A program made the translations under genes and the position numbers. The notes under the pieces were generated by a model. It did no database searches. It was not told the origin of the DNA and was given only the letters and a program-made list of their open reading frames with translations. Shown here one piece after another: positions 60,449 through 64,000 of a stretch of 64,000 nt of DNA. The first letter of the stretch is position 1, and each line of letters begins with the position of its first letter. The DNA is from MGML01 sp034416335 (lineage in GTDB: Bacteria; Chloroflexota; Dehalococcoidia; Dehalococcoidales; UBA2162): NCBI GenBank assembly GCA_034416335.1, contig DAOULV010000022.1:62001-126000 (forward strand), given 5' to 3'.

Positions 60449-61477
60449 ATGAAAGAGTACAGAGTCGGGATTGTAGGCGCTACCGGACTGGTAGGAAGCG
60501 AATTTATAAAGATACTGGAGCAGCGTGATTTTCCGATAGAGTCGGTCAGAATGCTGGCTTCTTACCGTTCCGCGGGTAAAAAACTTTACTTCAATCACCA
60601 GGAAATTACGGTAGAGGAAACGGTTCCCGAGTCGTTCGAGGAGATAGACATAGCGCTTTTTTCGGCCGGAGGGGAGACCAGCAAGCATTTTGCACCTATC
60701 GCTGCCAAAGCCGGTACTGTGGTTATCGATAACAGTTCGGCATGGAGAATGGAGCCGGACGTACCCCTGGTGGTACCGGAAATAAATCCGGAAGACATCC
60801 GAAAACATAAGGGTATTATCGCCAATCCCAACTGCTCGACCATACAGATGGTGGTTGCTTTATATCCGCTGCACAAGGTGAACCCTATCAAGCGGATTAT
60901 CGTAGATACCTATCAGGCTGTTTCCGGAACCGGTGTCCGAGCGGTAGAAGAACTGAGAACCCAGGCTGTGCAGGTACTAGAGGGAAAGGATACGATTCCG
61001 CACGTATATCCCCACCAGATAGCATTCAACGCCCTGCCCGAGATAGGTGTTTTCATGGATAACGGATATACCAAGGAAGAGTGGAAAATGGTCGAGGAGA
61101 CCAGAAAGATTATGCATGCTCCGGATATAGCGGTATCGGCGACCTGTGTACGTGTTCCGGTGCTGACAGGTCACAGCGAAGCCGTACACGTGGAATTTAC
61201 CAACGTTATGCTTCCGGAAGATGCGAAGAGGATTTTGTCGCAGGCTCCGGGTGTGAAGGTACTCGATGATCCTGTTGTCAGCCTTTATCCTCAGGCGTGG
61301 CCTTCAGCCGGGACCGATGAGACGTTCGTCGGGCGTATCCGCCAGGATGCTTCGAACACGAAGGGGCTGGCGATGTGGATAGTTGCCGATAATCTTCGAA
61401 AAGGAGCGGCTCTTAATGCCGTCCAGATAGCCGAAGAAATGATAAAAAGAGATTGGGTCCGCCCAGGAGGACAGTAA
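60449..61477 (+). CDS. asd: Aspartate-semialdehyde dehydrogenase
   Basis: A 342-residue Asd with GIVGATGLVGSEF, the nucleophile Cys in NPNCSTIQMV (about 129), VDTYQAVSGTG and the catalytic His in VPVLTGHSEAVHVEF. It makes aspartate semialdehyde, the substrate of DapA. The next gene begins 1 base after its stop. Confidence 0.96.
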   Translation: MKEYRVGIVGATGLVGSEFIKILEQRDFPIESVRMLASYRSAGKKLYFNHQEITVEETVPESFEEIDIALFSAGGETSKHFAPIAAKAGTVVIDNSSAWRMEPDVPLVVPEINPEDIRKHKGIIANPNCSTIQMVVALYPLHKVNPIKRIIVDTYQAVSGTGVRAVEELRTQAVQVLEGKDTIPHVYPHQIAFNALPEIGVFMDNGYTKEEWKMVEETRKIMHAPDIAVSATCVRVPVLTGHSEAVHVEFTNVMLPEDAKRILSQAPGVKVLDDPVVSLYPQAWPSAGTDETFVGRIRQDASNTKGLAMWIVADNLRKGAALNAVQIAEEMIKRDWVRPGGQ

Positions 61478-61478
61478 A

Positions 61479-62375
61479 ATGAAAGTACCGGGACGAATGC
61501 TGACAGCGATGGTAACACCTTTTGACGATAAAGGGGAAGTTGACTATGCTCAGGCGAAGAAGTTAGCCCTGGCGTTAATGGACTCCGGGAGTGACGGCGT
61601 TGTTGTAGCAGCTACGACCGGCGAAGCACCAACGCTTTCATGGGAAGAGGAGCTCAAGTTATTTCAGGAAATAAAATCGGCTGCGGGTGAACGAGGTTCT
61701 ATTGTTGCCTATACCGGCAGCAACAGCACCACAGAAGCAGTAGAAGCTACCAGGGAAGCGGAAAAAATCGGTGTAGATGCCTGTCTTTCCGTGGTGCCTT
61801 ATTACAACAAACCGTCACAGGAAGGTATCTACCAGCATTTTAAGACGATTGCCGAGAGCACGAGTCTTCCCATCATCATGTATAACATCCCAGGTCGTGT
61901 CGTTGTTAATATGAACGTGGATACAATCATCCGTTTAAGCCGGATCGAGAATATTATCGGGGTAAAAGAGGCCAGCGGTAATATGGACCATGTCGCCCAG
62001 ACCTTGAACAGCATTGACCGTAAGGACTTTTATATCTGGAGCGGTAATGATAACGATACATTCCATATTATGAATCTCGGGGGTTACGGACTTATCGGGG
62101 TGACCTCGCACCTTCTGGGCAAACAGACAAAGAAAATGATGGACCTGATTTTAGAAAACAATGTCAGGGATGCTGCTGTTATTCATCGCCATATGGTACC
62201 TCTTATCAGTGCGTTGATGACCACGGTGTCCAATCCGTCTCCGATTAAATATGCGCTGGGACTGGCAGGTTTCGATGTCGGTAAGCCGCGCCTGCCCCTC
62301 GTCGAACCCGATGAGAAATCGAAGACAATCATTAAGGATCTACTTAAAAACTATGAGATCGACCTGCCGGTGTAA
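61479..62375 (+). CDS. dapA: 4-hydroxy-tetrahydrodipicolinate synthase
   Basis: A 298-residue TIM-barrel enzyme: TGEAPTLSWEEELKL (Thr of the proton relay), YYNKPSQEGIYQHF (catalytic Tyr), YNIPGRVVVNM and the Schiff-base Lys in IIGVKEASGNM (about 166). It condenses pyruvate with aspartate semialdehyde. ATG at 61479 with GGAGG upstream inside the asd end. Confidence 0.96.
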   Translation: MKVPGRMLTAMVTPFDDKGEVDYAQAKKLALALMDSGSDGVVVAATTGEAPTLSWEEELKLFQEIKSAAGERGSIVAYTGSNSTTEAVEATREAEKIGVDACLSVVPYYNKPSQEGIYQHFKTIAESTSLPIIMYNIPGRVVVNMNVDTIIRLSRIENIIGVKEASGNMDHVAQTLNSIDRKDFYIWSGNDNDTFHIMNLGGYGLIGVTSHLLGKQTKKMMDLILENNVRDAAVIHRHMVPLISALMTTVSNPSPIKYALGLAGFDVGKPRLPLVEPDEKSKTIIKDLLKNYEIDLPV

Positions 62376-62402
62376 TACGTGGATTAAGGTAAAGGGTTAG
62401 AG

Positions 62403-62876
62403 TTGCAGGTCATTCGTTGTACCAAAGAAGACTACGACCAGATAATCACCGATATGGCTGAGTTCTGGAATAGCGACCATATAGACGGCTTGAGAAGAGA
62501 ACATAACCCGGTCTATTTTTACGAGTTCGGTAATACCGCTTTTGTTGTTAAAGAAGGTGAAAAGGTTATCGGCTATCTTTTCGGGCTGTTTTCGCAGACT
62601 TCTCCCACTGCCTACGTTAAATTTATCGGTGTAAGGGCTTCACATCGAAAAAGAAGTGTCGGACGTACCCTGTACGAGTATTTTATCGCGCTGACAAAAG
62701 AGCAGGGATGCAGCGAACTCAAGGCTATTACGTCGCAGAACAATAAAGTATCCATTGTTTTCCACCGCAGTCTGGGAATGGAGCTTCTCGGTGAACCGAA
62801 TGAAGAAGGAATTCAGGTCGTGAAGGACTATGCGGGACCCGGCGCCGACAGGGTAGTGTTCAGGAAGGATATTTAG
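62403..62876 (+). CDS. GNAT-family N-acetyltransferase
   Basis: A 157-residue protein with a TTG start. It contains the acetyl-CoA region FIGVRASHRKRSVGRTLYEY (R-x-x-x-x-G-x: Q/R-x-x-G-x-G variant) and NNKVSIVFHRSLGM. It follows dapA by 27 bases and may belong to the same transcript. Substrate unknown. Confidence 0.83.
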   Translation: MQVIRCTKEDYDQIITDMAEFWNSDHIDGLRREHNPVYFYEFGNTAFVVKEGEKVIGYLFGLFSQTSPTAYVKFIGVRASHRKRSVGRTLYEYFIALTKEQGCSELKAITSQNNKVSIVFHRSLGMELLGEPNEEGIQVVKDYAGPGADRVVFRKDI

Positions 62877-62944
62877 TCTGTTTACTTTTCTTGACGTGTT
62901 CGGGCTGAGAGGTAATAATAAATTATCCTGCGGAGATTCGATAT

Positions 62945-63265
62945 ATGAAATCCGGAGAAGCGGAAGAATCTATAAATGAAGAACAGGCTGCAATATTTGC
63001 GGCTTTTTCCGACCCAACCCGACTTAAACTGGTTAAGATACTGGCCGGAGAGGAAACCCCCGGGGCTTTATGCGTAAATGCACTTGCCAACCTTCTCGGT
63101 GTCAGTCAGTCAGCAGTTTCCCAGCATATGCGTATTCTTAAAAATATCGGACTGGTTAGTGGAGAAAGGCAGGGCTACCGTATCCACTACATTATTAACA
63201 GCCAGGCTTTAAAACGCTGCCGGGATATGATGTCGATAGCACTGACGGAACCTGAACCTCATTAA
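62945..63265 (+). CDS. ArsR/SmtB-family winged-helix repressor
   Basis: A 106-residue protein with an ArsR-type winged helix (about 17-95): FSDPTRLKLVKIL, LANLLGVSQSAVSQHMRILK and GLVSGERQGYRIHYII patterns. The metal-site helix reads GALCVNALANLL, with one Cys where ArsR has ELCVCDL, so the classical alpha3 Cys pair is missing. AT-rich inverted repeats sharing a core lie after it and before the His-rich gene, so it probably controls that operon. Confidence 0.88.
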   Translation: MKSGEAEESINEEQAAIFAAFSDPTRLKLVKILAGEETPGALCVNALANLLGVSQSAVSQHMRILKNIGLVSGERQGYRIHYIINSQALKRCRDMMSIALTEPEPH

Positions 63266-63301
63266 TATTCCCTGGTTTCCGTTCTACTGCATCCTATATT
63301 C

Positions 63302-63327
63302 AAGTATTTAAGAGTATACTTAAATAA
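63302..63327. promoter_or_regulatory. Candidate ArsR-family operator 1
   Basis: AAGTATTTAAGAGTATACTT contains the nested inverted repeats AAGTAT/ATACTT (63302-63307/63316-63321) and TTTAAG/CTTAAA. It shares GTATACTTAAATA with the stronger site at 63419. The gap 63266-63466 contains only these two sites. Confidence 0.5.
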
Positions 63328-63418
63328 ATTACCGGTTATCAACATAAAGAGAAATATCTTGAACCGTAAGTGACTCATAATCCCTCTATTACCGATTGAC
63401 AGAGTGAAATCTACCGAA

Positions 63419-63454
63419 TAATATATTAGTATATACTTAAATACTAATATATTA
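63419..63454. promoter_or_regulatory. Candidate ArsR-family operator 2, perfect 14-bp inverted repeat
   Basis: TAATATATTAGTAT (63419-63432) and ATACTAATATATTA (63441-63454) are perfect reverse complements around ATACTTAA. The site lies directly before AAAGGAGG and the ATG at 63467, where a bound repressor would block transcription. Confidence 0.65.
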
Positions 63455-63466
63455 AAGGAGGAAACA

Positions 63467-63685
63467 ATGCACTGTACAGCGAAATGCAGCTGTATGCATA
63501 GTTCACACCACGGTCATCACGGTCACACAGGCTATTCATCCTGCTGCTCCGGGCATCATCACATCAACCGGGTACCGGAAAAAGAAACTCAGATATCACG
63601 ACTGGAGGAATACCTGAATGAGCTGAAAGAAGACATTCAGAGGCTGGAGAAACACATAAAAGAAATTGAAGTCGAGAAAGAATAA
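63467..63685 (+). CDS. Small His/Cys-rich protein with C-terminal coiled coil, probable metal binder
   Basis: A 72-residue protein. Residues 1-33 hold 10 His and 6 Cys (HCTAKCSCMHSSHHGHHGHT, then SSCCSGHHH). Residues about 40-72 form one charged coiled coil (ISRLEEYLNELKEDIQRLEK pattern). It likely binds a transition metal and oligomerises. No family is recognised. A strong AAAGGAGG and the palindromic operator precede it, so control by the ArsR-type protein is likely. Confidence 0.75.
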   Translation: MHCTAKCSCMHSSHHGHHGHTGYSSCCSGHHHINRVPEKETQISRLEEYLNELKEDIQRLEKHIKEIEVEKE

Positions 63686-63712
63686 TAACCAGGAAGAGTG
63701 AATAAGGGTAAT

Positions 63713-63985
63713 ATGAAATATAACGATATTAAGTGTGAAGCAGTAGAAGTTAAAACAGATTCAGGAGTCTGTCCGGGGATAGCCGGAACCGAAAAAGGCG
63801 AGGTATTTCTTATCGGTGCGCGAACTCCCGAATCGAAAGGAATATGCTGCCAGGCTTTCAGTGCTATAAGTCCGATGAAGTTAGCATTATCATTAACCGA
63901 TAAGATGGACTGGGAAACAAGAGATTATTTTGATATCGTATGTCCACACGGATTTGTTACTTTCAGGTTGTCACGTGTAGAATAA
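63713..63985 (+). CDS. Small Cys-containing protein resembling the TIGR04076 family
   Basis: The protein is 90 residues from the ATG at 63713 with AAGGG upstream; a GTG at 63698 is also in frame but lies too near its possible ribosome site. It has Cys in IKCEAVEV, GVCPG, GICCQAF and a C-terminal IVCPHGFVTFRLSRV, like the C-P-x-G-x-V-x-F-R-x-x-R ending of TIGR04076 proteins. Function unknown. It is co-directional with the His-rich gene 27 bases upstream and probably in the same metal-responsive operon. Confidence 0.65.
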   Translation: MKYNDIKCEAVEVKTDSGVCPGIAGTEKGEVFLIGARTPESKGICCQAFSAISPMKLALSLTDKMDWETRDYFDIVCPHGFVTFRLSRVE

Positions 63986-64000
63986 CATACGGCATAACCA

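Overview
The window is a gene-dense bacterial chromosome segment with no rRNA, tRNA, CRISPR array or recognisable transposase. Several genes fit the Dehalococcoidia (Chloroflexota) or a close relative: a reductive-dehalogenase-like Fe-S protein, an archaeal-type IMP cyclohydrolase, an NrpR-like regulator and frequent TTG starts. This placement is inferred from gene content only, with no search run. Dispersed palindromic intergenic repeats are common.

Layout. 1-11.6 kb: the 3' part of hisF, then a nitrogen block (GlnR-like orphan regulator, amtB, glnB, glnA), nadE, carA, carB and an NrpR-like regulator. 11.6-16.3 kb: flavoredoxin-like protein, SbcC/Rad50-type ATPase, a DUF1330-like protein and a hicB-hicA toxin-antitoxin pair. 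16.4-22.3 kb (minus strand): uvrA, two paralogous MFS transporters and an HD-domain protein in one tight operon. 22.6-30.7 kb: small zinc protein, nitroreductase-like lipoprotein, NfeD-SPFH pair, SDR, ParA-like ATPase with a small partner, J-like membrane protein and a repeat-PEBP lipoprotein. 30.9-42.4 kb: ComM-type ATPase, methyltransferases, NUDIX, PAS histidine kinase, VOC protein, an MFS gene broken by an in-frame TAG, a PEPCK-like gene with a partner, GNAT, an Fe-S protein and a lone Lrp/AsnC effector domain. 42.4-49.3 kb: mtaB, fabF, recJ, IMP cyclohydrolase, lgt and two small paralogous membrane proteins. 49.4-57 kb: glutaredoxin-PDZ gene with an in-frame TGA, a Thr-type sulfatase-family enzyme, endonuclease-LTD protein, RdhA-like protein, MrfA-type helicase and a DUF503 protein. 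57-64 kb: rpsO, pnp, dapB, asd, dapA, GNAT, then a likely metal-responsive ArsR unit.

The most interesting points are these. (1) A glutaredoxin-like protein has TGA in place of the first active-site Cys (UPYC), a probable selenoprotein fused to a PDZ domain. (2) A nitrogen-control locus pairs an OmpR-type regulator lacking its phospho-acceptor Asp and Lys (GlnR-like) with GTAAC-n6-(G/T)TAAC boxes before both amtB and glnA; an NrpR-like regulator lies about 6 kb downstream. (3) A dispersed repeat ends in TTGAC and supplies the -35 box to two unrelated genes. (4) An RdhA-like gene lies between the intact 3' end of a helicase gene and a degenerate copy of that same end.
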